Shown here piece after piece: positions 54,802 through 64,000 of a stretch of DNA of 64,000 bases. The notes below the pieces were generated by a model that did no database searches, was not told where the DNA came from, and saw nothing but the letters and a program-made list of their open reading frames with translations. Location of the stretch: assembly GCF_029867415.1 (NCBI RefSeq), contig NW_026705926.1:186001-250000 (forward strand), given 5' to 3'. Position 1 is the first letter of the stretch; each line of letters starts with the position of its first letter. Origin of the DNA: Vicia villosa (taxonomy: Eukaryota; Streptophyta; Magnoliopsida; Fabales; Fabaceae). The translations under genes and the position numbers were made by a program.

Positions 54802-57219
54802 ATGGCTTCCTCTTCAAATGGTCAACGCAAGGTTTCATCTTCAAGTCAAGAACAACAAAAGAAATCTGTAACTGCTCCATTGAAGACGTGTTTGATTCCT
54901 TCCGATGAACTGGAAGTTCTCTGTGAACCTATGGTTGATTTTGAAAATATGCAGGCTCATGATTTCAAAATCAAAACACGCATGTCGGTTCAAGGATGGG
55001 CAAACTACTTTTATCGTCTTATTGGACCAGTTTATCCTGCCTTGGTTAAGGAATTTTGGATTCATGCCACTATTACTCCAACTACTATCATTTCCTTCGT
55101 GCTAGGTCATGAAGTGGTTATCTCTGAGAATCTGATAAGGAAGCTATATAATCTTGAAGGTACAAGTGGAATTACTGGTGCTCTCCCTGGAAGATCTAAT
55201 TGGAAAAAGATTAATCCAAAATTGTTTACTAATGGAAAAAATTCACCTCACACCAAAGATCCGAAGCCTACCTACAGAGTTTGGGCTAAGATTATTATGG
55301 GATCTCTTTATCATAGAAGATCAACAAACTCTGCAACCTACATCAGTCAAGATCAGATGGTCATCCTATACTGCATTGGAAAAGGTATGAGAGTCAATCT
55401 TCCTCATATTATGTTTCAACATCTGAAGACTAATGTTGAAGAATCAAGAGAAGAAGAACGTCTAAAAAATCCCAAGTTGAAGAAGAGAAAAAATCCCTTA
55501 AGAAGATTGATATCAGACATTCTGACTGAGAGTAGTTTGATTGAGACTCTGAGAGCAGCTGGCTCTGCACATCTGACTGCAGTTTGTGGAAGCATTTTGA
55601 ATGCTCACACTCTGAGGAGAATGCAACTTATTGAGAAAGTAACCACAACTCCTAAAGCATATTCTGATGTTCTAACAAGAAGGAATCCTGTTGGTGATTT
55701 CTCTCTTTTGTTCAAAGAAGAATTATCAGAATCAGTTAAGCTCTTTTTGGAGTTCTGTGTTAAAGACAACTCAGCTGTTGATCCTGCATGGATTCGTGGA
55801 AGAACTCTTCCATCCTTGGAGGAACTACAGAAGAAGGATAAGAAGAAGAAACAGAAGAAGCTGAAGAGAAAAGCTGGTGAAGAAGGTTCTGATGTAAAGA
55901 AAGCCAAGAAGAAGAAGAAATCTTCAGGTATCGTTATCTCTGACTCTGTACCTATTACTAATTCTGAACAAGTACCAATAGAGTCTCTCAAAGTTCCTAG
56001 AACTTCTGAACAGCTTCAGAAGCTCATAGAGGAAATTGATAATGTAGACACTTCTAGTTTACATTCTACCTCTGACCTTCCCACTCATAAAAGACCACCT
56101 CCTTTTGATCTTCCATCCTCTTCCACCACCACTAAAAGACATTGTCCTCTTCATTCTGAACCAACTCTTGACCCCCAACCTCTAAATGTTGTCTTTCCAC
56201 CAATCCCTTCTGAAAAAATCTTCTCAACCACATCCATTCCTTCTGCAATCTCATCATTAAATGATCCCTCAACCACCTCCACAGCAAATTCTTCATCCTC
56301 TCTATCCTCTTCTATCACCTCTGCTTTGTTCTCTAGAGAACATGAACCCTATTTTGTTCTTAATCCAGACTCTCGTTTCACTCGTGTCAGAATCAACCCT
56401 CCTGAACCCTCTGCTGATATTCATTTTGAATTATTAAAGTATAAGGTACGAACAGGTTTAGATGCTCTGGAGACTGCACATGACTCCAAGATGGATCATG
56501 TTGCTGCAGGCAAGCTCTGGAGAGTCATTGAGAAGGATATCCAGACTGATTTTCTGGATCTTAAGAAGAAGTGCTTGGCTGATGCTCCTGTACCTTCTGG
56601 TTACTTTTTGGAGTTAGATGATGGTAAGTACTATCATCCAATAAAAAATTGGAAGCCAGTAATAGAGAAGGAGTCTGTTGTTGATGAGCTTGAAGAAGTA
56701 TAGCCTCTGGCTATTGTTGTGTGGAAGCCACACTTCTACAAGGTTCTGACTGGAGACTTTCAGTTCTTATTCAACTGGATTAGGGAGAATCCCTCTGTTA
56801 AAGCACCAAATATGGTATATCCAGAAGTTGAATACCCACCAGAACCTGTTGCTCCCACTCTTCCAGAAAATCTGGCTGACATACTTCTTGCTCTAGAACA
56901 TCCAGATGCTGAGATTCTTGCTCCGACATATCATGAAGATGTTCTGATGGTTGAAGCTGATTCAAATCCTCCTGCTATGGACAATAGCTTTGATGCTACT
57001 TCTACTGGACCTTTTGTCTCTATTCTGATGAACACTTTGGACAAGCTTCAACAGAATCAAGCAAGTTTGGCTACTCGTCTAGACAAGCACGAGGATACCC
57101 ATGCTGAATTCAGATCTTTCATGAAGGATCAGAAAGAAGCTACTCAGAAGCAAGTTGAAGACACTGATGAGATTAAGAACCTTCTGGCCGTCTTAGCCTC
57201 TAAGTTTAGCCAGTCGTAG
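54802..57219 (+). pseudogene. Extra (envelope-position) ORF of the SIRE-like copia element
   Basis: The ORF occupies the place where SIRE elements carry their envelope-like ORF. It is open from MASSSNGQRKVSSSS to 56700, meets one TAG (56701-56703), and continues in frame as WKPHFYKVLTGDFQFLFNW to 57219: about 805 codons with a single stop. Residues about 50-250 (FKIKTRMSVQGWANYFYRL, VKEFWIHATITPTTIISFVL, YISQDQMVILYCIGKGMRVN) resemble a domain common in plant transposon-linked proteins. The middle has a Lys-rich block (KKDKKKKQKKLKRK) and a Ser/Pro/Thr-rich low-complexity stretch. The end is coiled-coil-like (LDKLQQNQASLATRLDKHED). No signal peptide or convincing membrane span is visible when starting at 54802, which argues against a true envelope. 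It is better preserved than gag-pol. Confidence 0.8.
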
Positions 57220-57910
57220 TCTTTCTTATATCTTAGTTTGTTTTCTTTGTTTTTGCATCTGCTTATGTATTGTTATCTTCTGATTAATCAATGCAATATT
57301 TTTCTTTCTTCACTCTGTGTGTCTTTTTCATCTAAATCTTTTATGTTTTTTGATGTTATGACAAAAAGGGGGAGAAACATGATAATTGAATTGATTTATT
57401 ATATCAGTTGCGAGGATTAAGTCTCAACATTCCTAATATTATTTGCAAGTTCTCTGTCTTTGATAGTTTTGCAGGATTGAGATATTCTGGACAAAGCTAA
57501 ACATGAGAAGCAAATACATGGGGAAAAGCAATTCTAAAGCTCCAAAAAATTTGAAGCAAGCTTAGTGCTCTGAAGCTTCAAGATCATGAGCAAGGATTGT
57601 TCAGATTCAATTGATTACAAAGAGAAATTCAAAGCTCTGAAGTTGTCCTTTGGAAGCTATAAAGAGAAGCTCTGAATATTCTGAAGTTCTATTCAAAGTG
57701 AAAGTCTCGACTGAAATGGAAAAATACTCATAGAAGTCTTTTATTTACAAATTCTTCTAGTATTAATTTTAGGGGGAGATTGTTAATCTCAGGGGGAGAC
57801 ATATTCACACACTCTGATTATATGCTTATGCTATATCTGTGTAATTGTCTTTGTTCATCTGATATTTTGGATACAAATTCATATCAATTATATATGTTTT
57901 TGTCATCGTC
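57220..57910 (+). other. Copia 3' UTR with repeated purine tracts, no gene
   Basis: Purine motifs AAAAAGGGGGAGA at 57364, AGGGGGAGAT at 57771 and AGGGGGAGAC at 57791 precede the true PPT. The one at 57771 is followed by TGTTAATC, mimicking a PPT-LTR junction. Confidence 0.7.
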
Positions 57911-57924
57911 AAAAAGGGGGAGAT
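57911..57924 (+). other. Copia polypurine tract
   Basis: AAAAAGGGGGAGAT lies immediately before the 3' LTR start TGTTAGAACA. Confidence 0.9.
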
Positions 57925-59009
57925 TGTTAGAACAAGAAATGTTCTGATCAATATTCTTAGTTTTGATGTTAACATTATGTATGAATTTTGAATAAGACAA
58001 TGTGGTACTCTAATCCTTTGCATTTTCCATTTCAGGAAATATATAAAGAGTATGCACAAAGCAGCGCTCAGAAGCACTGACTCAGAAGGTTCTGGATGGC
58101 TACATCAGAACATGCTCTGGCAAGACATCAGAAGATGGTCAAGCAGAATTAGAACATGAAATGTAAAGCATCAGAAGAACATGGAGTCAGAAGCAGAAGC
58201 TCTGAAGCTCTGATGGTATCACACTCAAAGCTCTTCAAAGTCAGAAGACAAGAAGATGTTCTGCACCAAGCTGATTGACTCTGATATTCAAACGTTGTTT
58301 ATCTACAAATCTGAGTCCAGAAGAAAGTACAAGATGACAGGCTACTAAGTCTAATCTCTGACTGACAAAAGAAACATTAGAAGCTGTAAAAGGAAAAGTC
58401 AGTAAAAGTAGCAAAAACATGGCTCGAGGTAGTTGACAAAAGTGTGAAACATTAAATGCAGCGTTGTACTTTTGACGAAAAGCATTAAATTCTCCCAACG
58501 GTCATTTCCTCTGAAGCGCCTATAAATAGAAGTTCTGATCAGAAGCAACCAAGAACAACACTTGTGCAAAATACAGAAACACTGTCAAAATCAAAAGATT
58601 ATGAACTTCATCTTCAACCTCACAAACTCTTGTAATATTTAGTGAGTGTTAAGCTTAGAACTTAAGAGAAATATCACAGTTATAATTATAGCTTTATTAG
58701 AAGCAAACAAACTCTTGTAAACTTTATTTTACATTGATTGTAAAAGGATTCCTAGAGTGATCAAGCTGTGATCTGTAGACTCTAGAAGACTTAGAGGTTA
58801 TTTAAGTGGAAAACCACTGTAATCAGTTGGATTAGTGGATTAAATCCACGGTAGAGGTAAATCACCTTGTCAGGGGTGGACTGGAGTAGTTTCGTTAACA
58901 ACGAACCAAGATAAAAATAATCATTTTCATTGTTTTTATCATACAAAGTTTTTGAGTTACACTTATTCAACCCCCCCCCCCCCCTTTCTAAGTGTTTTTC
59001 ACTCCTTCA
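57925..59009 (+). mobile_element. Copia 3' LTR (1,085 bp)
   Basis: It starts TGTTAGAACA, ends TCACTCCTTCA and is followed by target duplication CTTGT. TATAAATA at 58521-58528 is the likely U3 TATA box. A run of 14 C (58971-58984) lies near the end. The remaining part of the 5' LTR (48138-48408) matches its first 271 bp. Confidence 0.93.
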
Positions 59010-59036
59010 CTTGTAGCGCTAAAAAAGACTCGGACA

Positions 59037-61461
59037 TGTTCACACACTCGAAATACAACAAATTCGCCACCGAACTTTATTTATTCCAAGAGGGAAAGGG
59101 AAAATATCGATAAAACCCACAAAGATAAAATGAAAATGGATAAGATGGTCATCGCAACCAAATTAGGGTTCGGGAGTCGGTTAAGCAAGGGGAATGTATT
59201 AACACCCCTCACCTCCATCGTACTCGATGGGACCCATTTAGTTAGTTTCATGTTTGAGTGTTAGCGTAATGTTTGCGTTCTTTTGCTTATTAATCGAGAA
59301 AAGATAAAAGAAAAGGGTTTTATAGGGTTTTCATTATTATGAGGAAAAAAGAAAAGATTTTTTATTATTATGCTCGCCAAGACGTTTGTATCTTGTGCCT
59401 ACGTATTCCCTCGTGCAATGGGAAAGTCAGAGCAATCGTAGTTCGGGAAAAGAACCACGAAAGTTTGTTGATTGATTTTAGCGAGAGGTACTCGATCGCT
59501 TTCAAATGGAGACAATACTACGTGCTCATGGATATGAGATCACTACAAGAATGGATGACTAAATCAAGAGTAAGACGAGATTTTGGCCATCATCGCATTC
59601 GAGTGGAAGATATTCGATCTTCACATGTGGAAGTACGTTCGCATTTGGAATTGACTAAGTATTTCGTTTATGAAAAGAGGTTTTAAAATGAAAAGGCCAC
59701 AAGGCAAAATAGTTTGAATGAAATCGAGATTGTTTTTCTAATGGGATGTTAAGTGAACCTTTTGAGCATAGGTGTGCACCTAGCGCATTGTTCACCCAAT
59801 ATATTCAAAAGGAAGCGAGCCCAATTGTCACTTGTTATCCACGTTGGTAAAAGAGGGTATTGGCGGACTTTTAGTAAAGGATTGAAAGAAGCCAGTAGAT
59901 CACATTCATAGGTTGAAAGAAACCTAGCAAGATCTCAGCCTCTCGTGTATCACTCCCATTCTCTGCTCTAGAGTATGAACGGAACAACAACAACACCATA
60001 TCGTTTCTCTCTTGATTAATCTCTCACGATAAACAACAGACAAAAACAACTATCGCCTCTCTTGCAAATCCCTCTGCTTTCAAACTATTTGTTCATCTCT
60101 CTCATTTACGCGCTGAAGAAACAAACAACGATCCCTTTTTTGTCTCCCTCGACCTCTCTCGCTATTGCTCTCTCAATTTCGCATCCCTCCGACTGATTCT
60201 CTCAATTCTCAAACAGTAAACAAACCAACTAGCCTCAACAACATCTATCAACCCAATCAATTCAATCATGGCAAATTTTCAACCAAGGCAGCATCAACAT
60301 AACATGGTAATCGATCACAGATAGCAATTATAACAAACGCGAATAAAATTTAGAAAATAAACGAACCGACTCCAAATATTCTCGGAGGGATGAATCCACG
60401 GTAAGCTTGATTCGCTTCTCCACTGCTTCACTCTTCTTCTACTCTAATACTGGTTTATCTTTGTAGCTATGTTTGAGAAGAGCAGTTGTGTTATTGTTGC
60501 GTTTGAAATGCAGGTCCATTTGAAGCCATACCGGTTTTAAATCAGATTTGTAATGATTTTTTGGAATTTTTAAATATTGTTGAAGGTTCGAAGAAGCTGT
60601 TTGTGGTATTTTATGAAAGTATGTGTATTGAAGGTAAGGCTATGGATCTGTAGTTGTGAATTTGGAGGTCATGTAGAGGTGAATGGTGGATTGGTTATAT
60701 AGGAATGTGATTAACGAATGAAGAATGTGGATTTGTTATGTAGGTAGGTTTTGAAAGAGCAAATAGGGGTGAAGATTTTATGAAGGTGTTTGGTCGTAAA
60801 AGGTTACTACTGATGGAAGCACCATTGTTTGGAGGAAGCTTGGTCTTGAATTTTATGCAGAGTTTTTGTCCCTGATTTTCTCCCCTGTATCTGTATGCTG
60901 AATCCCCTCTTATAGGCCAATTATGGTGAAATTTTAGGGGGGATATTAGATGAATTTTAACTTTTATGGTATGCTGTTTTTGGCTTTCTTGATGCAGTTT
61001 GTTATGTTCATTTTGGTGAAAAATGTAGTGCTGCAACATAGCAGGTTATACACAGGGTGTGGACAAACTATGCAGTTTTTGGAGCAGGCATCAGGATAGT
61101 GATAAGACCATGTGGATGTAAAAAAAAACGTGAAAGAGAAAATTTTGTTATATATTTTTTGTATTATTTTTTTATGTAATAAAAAAATGTAAAATGGGCT
61201 AAACATGTAACTTGGGCCTTATCAAAATAACTTCAAACTCTATTCTATTTGTCAAATTAAAATAAATTTCAATAAAAAATAAATAAAAAAACATTAATTC
61301 TAATGAACAAAATTAAAATTAAATTAAATTAGAAATTAAGACGTAACAATTTTTTAAAAAATATACAACGATGCGATGTTTAAACGATGATTACACAAGA
61401 AATAAAAATATGACAAGTCATAAATGAATGAAATGTGTGGGGTAAAAATTGGGGTATGGTA
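59037..61461 (-). mobile_element. Ogre-type 3' LTR of another minus-strand element
   Basis: The left end TGTTCACACACTCG aligns with the TGTCGCACGCTCG start of the solo LTR at 20040, and GGGAGTCGGTTAAGCAAGG (59170) and CATCGTACTCGATGG (59217) also match it. The right end is GGGGTATGGTA, a mutated form of GGGGTATGACA, and is followed by a PPT-like sequence, so the body continues to the right. It is shorter (2.4 kb) than the 4.9-kb relatives. No gene inside. Confidence 0.75.
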
Positions 61462-61480
61462 GATGCCCCTATTTAATTAT
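61462..61480 (-). other. Polypurine tract of the right-hand Ogre-type element
   Basis: On the minus strand this reads TTAAATAGGGGCATC next to the LTR end, as at 26679-26700. Confidence 0.6.
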
Positions 61481-61796
61481 CTCGAGCCAGATAACATGAA
61501 AGACTTTGGTTTTCGTGATATCAATGGCCGAAGGTAATTAAATACAGAAGAACCCAAATTTTCGTCCTTTCTATGCAAATGAAATGCAATGCATGGACTC
61601 CTTTTTTGACACATTTTTTAATGGCATATGATATGAAAGACAAACTTGAATCTCTGTGGGGAATATGGCGCCACGAGAGATAGACTAATGATGGAAGGAG
61701 TAAAGACTCGATGAAAGAGACAATAGAATAAAGGGTGACATGCATCAGAGATATTCAAGAATGACATTGAATGAGGTGAAAACACTCTACCGAGAG
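61481..61796 (-). other. 3' UTR start, no gene
   Basis: Nothing recognised beyond a gradual lead-in to the tandem array. Confidence 0.5.
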
Positions 61797-63095
61797 TTGT
61801 GACATCCAACTACTCGCTTTGGATGAGAACAAGAGATCATGACATCCAATGACGGGCTTTTGGACGACAATGAAAAAACATGAAATCCAATGACTGGCTT
61901 TGGACGACAACAAAATGACATGACATCCAATGACTGGTTTTTGGATAGCAATGAAAGATTATGACATCCGATGACTGGCTTTGGATGGCAATGAAAGATT
62001 ATGACATCCGATGACTGGCTTTGGATGGCAACAACATAACATGACATCCAATGACTAGCTTTGGACGGCAACAAAATAACATGACATCCGATGACTGGCT
62101 TTGGATGGTGTCATACCCTAAAATTTTCCCACCATATTTCAAAGTTATTTTGGTTCAAACAATCTCCTCAGGTTCATATGATCATCCGATGCTCAAGGCT
62201 ACACAAGAATTGGGCATGTTCACACTGCTTCTAAGCAATAGATCCTCAATTAGGGTTTGGTTTCTTTTCAAGGAAATAAGATTTCTCACACCTCAAATGG
62301 ATCCCATGACCTCTCATATGATTCAAAGGGTCCTCATGCCAAGATTCAAACTCTTATTTACAAGCTAAAGTTCTTCTTCAAAGTTTTTACTATTCACACA
62401 CGACACTCTTTCAAACATTTCAAACAATTCAAAAGTGAGCTAAGCAATTAAGAGCCCATGGATAACCATGGATACAAAGGGTGCTTACACCTTCCTTTTG
62501 TATAATTTACCCCCCGAACTCAAAATCTCTTTTAAAGGTTTTTTTCCTGTTCTTTTAGCCTTTCTATAAATTGGATAAAATAAAAGTCGGTGGCGACTCT
62601 TGCTTACCGTGACATTTCAAAAAGTCAGTTCACCGTATTACAGATGGCAATGAAAGATTATGACATCCGATGACTGGCTTTGGATGGAAATGAAAGATTA
62701 TGACATCCGATGACTAGATTTGGATGGCAATGAAAGATTATGACATCCGATGACTGGCTTTGGATGGCAACAAAATAACATGACATCCAATGACTCGCTT
62801 TGGACGACAACAAAATAACATGACATCCGATGACTGGCTTTGGATGGCAATGAAAGATTATGAAAACTGATGACTGGCTTTGGATTGCAATGAAAGATTA
62901 TGATATCCGATGACTGGCTTTGGATGGCAATGAAAGATCATGACATCCGATGACTAGCTTTAGATGGCAATGAAAGATTATGGCATCCGATTACTGGCTT
63001 GGGATGGCAAACAACAGATTATGGAATCCAGTTACTGGCTTTGGATGACAATGAAAGATTATGACATCCGATTACTGGCTTTGGATGAAAGAAAG
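61797..63095 (-). repeat. 40-bp tandem array in an Ogre-type 3' UTR
   Basis: The monomer is about 40 bp and contains ATGACATCCGATGACTGGCT and TTGGATGGCAATGAAAGATT. About 8 copies precede and 11 follow the solo LTR 62109-62642. Units differ by a few substitutions. It lies at the same place relative to PPT and LTR as the unrelated array at 26780-27430. Confidence 0.92.
62109..62642 (+). mobile_element. Short solo LTR, 534 bp, target duplication GATGG, in a tandem array
   Basis: It starts TGTCATACCCTAAAATTTTC, ends GTTCACCGTATTACA and is flanked by GATGG at 62104-62108 and 62643-62647. The last 200 bp nearly match 1395-1594. It lacks about a kilobase or more of the interior seen in the longer LTRs, so it is an internally shortened Ogre-type LTR that still had both ends when it inserted. 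Confidence 0.95.
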
Positions 63096-64000
63096 AAGCA
63101 ATACGTCCATAGAATAACATTGGATAGAAAGATGGTTAGACGAATATACATCTGCTTTGGTAGGTGTCAAGTAAGTTGGACTTAGATCTCAAGGTAAGAT
63201 ATTGATAACAACGGGACCTCAAAAAATGAGTATGAATTTTGTTTAGATGAATTATTTTGAATTTTCTATGCATGATATATGAATAATCAATGTAATGCAA
63301 TTAGTTATGACAACTGAGGTAGACTCTTTTGAGAGGGAAGGTTGAAACTCTGATTCCTCAACACAAGAACAATGCCAACATGGTTTTGTCATCCTGGTGA
63401 TCCTTTTGAGAAGGACTGATAAAATGCTTGGGGTCACTGAAGGAGATTTCCCCTGACTGAATGATTGTTAACTGATCCTTGCTTTAGTTCTTGAATGTTG
63501 GTAACACTTGCCCCAAGTATAAGTCTTGAACAACAGGATCTTGAAGTAACGTGCCCCTTGATAGGATCACTGATCAAGTTTCTCGACTGTTTGAACTTCC
63601 TTGAAAGATGAGTACTTACTTGCAAATAAAATGTTCATTCAAGAATAGTAATTTTAATGCAACACTCAAAGCATATTTTGAAATCAAAATCATTTATTGG
63701 AATAATGCTATTGTAAAGAAAATGAATCAAATGCCCAAACACGATTGTCTACACATTCAAAGTGAAATATGAAGAAAAGGTATGGCAAAACGAATGATTT
63801 GCAAAAATCTTTAGGAGTCAGGTTAACGCAACCTTGTTGTAGTATGCTTTCAAAATAAACCTTGCTTCAATTAGGTCTTTTGAAGGTTGTAACGTTGCTT
63901 GGTTCACGGTTTCAGAAACAAAAGATATAGGCTCAAAGTATATTTGTACCCACCCCATTCTTCGTGATGATCTCCAATCCTACGCTCAGTTAATTCAAAT
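63096..64000. other. Ogre-type internal 3' region, no gene recognised
   Basis: No domain-bearing ORF. The sequence continues the internal region of the minus-strand element whose 3' LTR is at 59037-61461, but no integrase motif is reached before the window ends. Confidence 0.45.

Larger units (their letters stand above)
48138..59009 (+). mobile_element. SIRE/Maximus-like Ty1/copia element, 5'-deleted
   Basis: Target duplication CTTGT stands at 48133-48137 and 59010-59014. The order is LTR remnant, gag, protease, integrase, RT, RNase H (copia order), an extra ORF, PPT and the 3' LTR. A long ORF between pol and 3' LTR, GGGGGAGA purine tracts and an LTR of about 1.1 kb are typical of the SIRE lineage. 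A deletion removed most of the 5' LTR, the PBS and the gag start. A solo LTR (52571-53972) splits RNase H. Several stops and frameshifts in gag-pol show it is not autonomous. Confidence 0.92.

Noticed and set aside
61797..63095. CRISPR-like regular repeat
   Set aside because: Monomers are head to tail without unique spacers and lie in a plant retrotransposon UTR. It is a tandem array.

Overview
The window is a plant repeat island, not a gene island. I found no host protein-coding gene, rRNA gene or CRISPR array. It holds nested LTR retrotransposons of large-genome legume type: Ogre (Ty3/gypsy, Tat lineage) with LTRs of several kb and a PBS for tRNA-Arg, a SIRE/Maximus-like Ty1/copia element, an Athila-like gag remnant and a chromovirus-like remnant with a tRNA-iMet PBS. 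This suggests tribe Fabeae (Pisum, Vicia, Lathyrus or Lens), which is inference from the element set.

Layout. 1-1594 is the 3' part of a plus-strand Ogre-type LTR. 1595-3060 is a broken minus-strand Athila-like gag. 3061-6951 is chromovirus-like debris carrying a 1,070-bp solo LTR (3240-4309), palindromic repeats and a CT microsatellite. 6957-46736 is one composite minus-strand Ogre insertion bounded by the target duplication GTCCC (6952-6956 and 46737-46741). It has three LTR copies: a stub at 6957-7192, a middle copy at 18144-26678 and a right copy at 42833-46736. The coding part between the middle and right copies runs leftward: ORF1, gag, protease, a candidate intron, RT, two RNase H domains, integrase, tandem-repeat 3' UTR, PPT. 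The space between the stub and the middle LTR is filled by an oppositely oriented Ogre-type LTR and a duplicated 5' UTR. 46742-48132 is unassigned sequence that was contiguous with 6207-6951 before the Ogre inserted. 48138-59009 is the copia element (target duplication CTTGT), with a deleted 5' end, decayed gag-pol and a much better preserved extra ORF. 59037-64000 is the 3' LTR and repeat-rich 3' UTR of another minus-strand Ogre-type element.

Six solo LTRs have exact 5-bp target duplications: 3240-4309 (ACATC), 12099-16772 (CTTGG), 20040-24968 (TGCGC), 31642-36509 (ACCCG), 52571-53972 (AATAT) and 62109-62642 (GATGG). One small foldback element (44414-44707) has a 9-bp duplication. Two insertions have an empty site in the sister LTR copy. 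The insertion order can therefore be read directly. LTR-LTR recombination has been the main fate of elements here.

Points most worth checking: an 82-codon ORF in the Ogre LTR whose two copies differ only by synonymous changes; a 55-codon two-helix ORF behind a TATA box in another LTR; a core-promoter-like segment in front of the extra ORF of the copia element; arm-covarying palindrome units and a 43-nt perfectly conserved hairpin island in two otherwise diverged solo LTRs. None of the retrotransposons looks autonomous as it stands.
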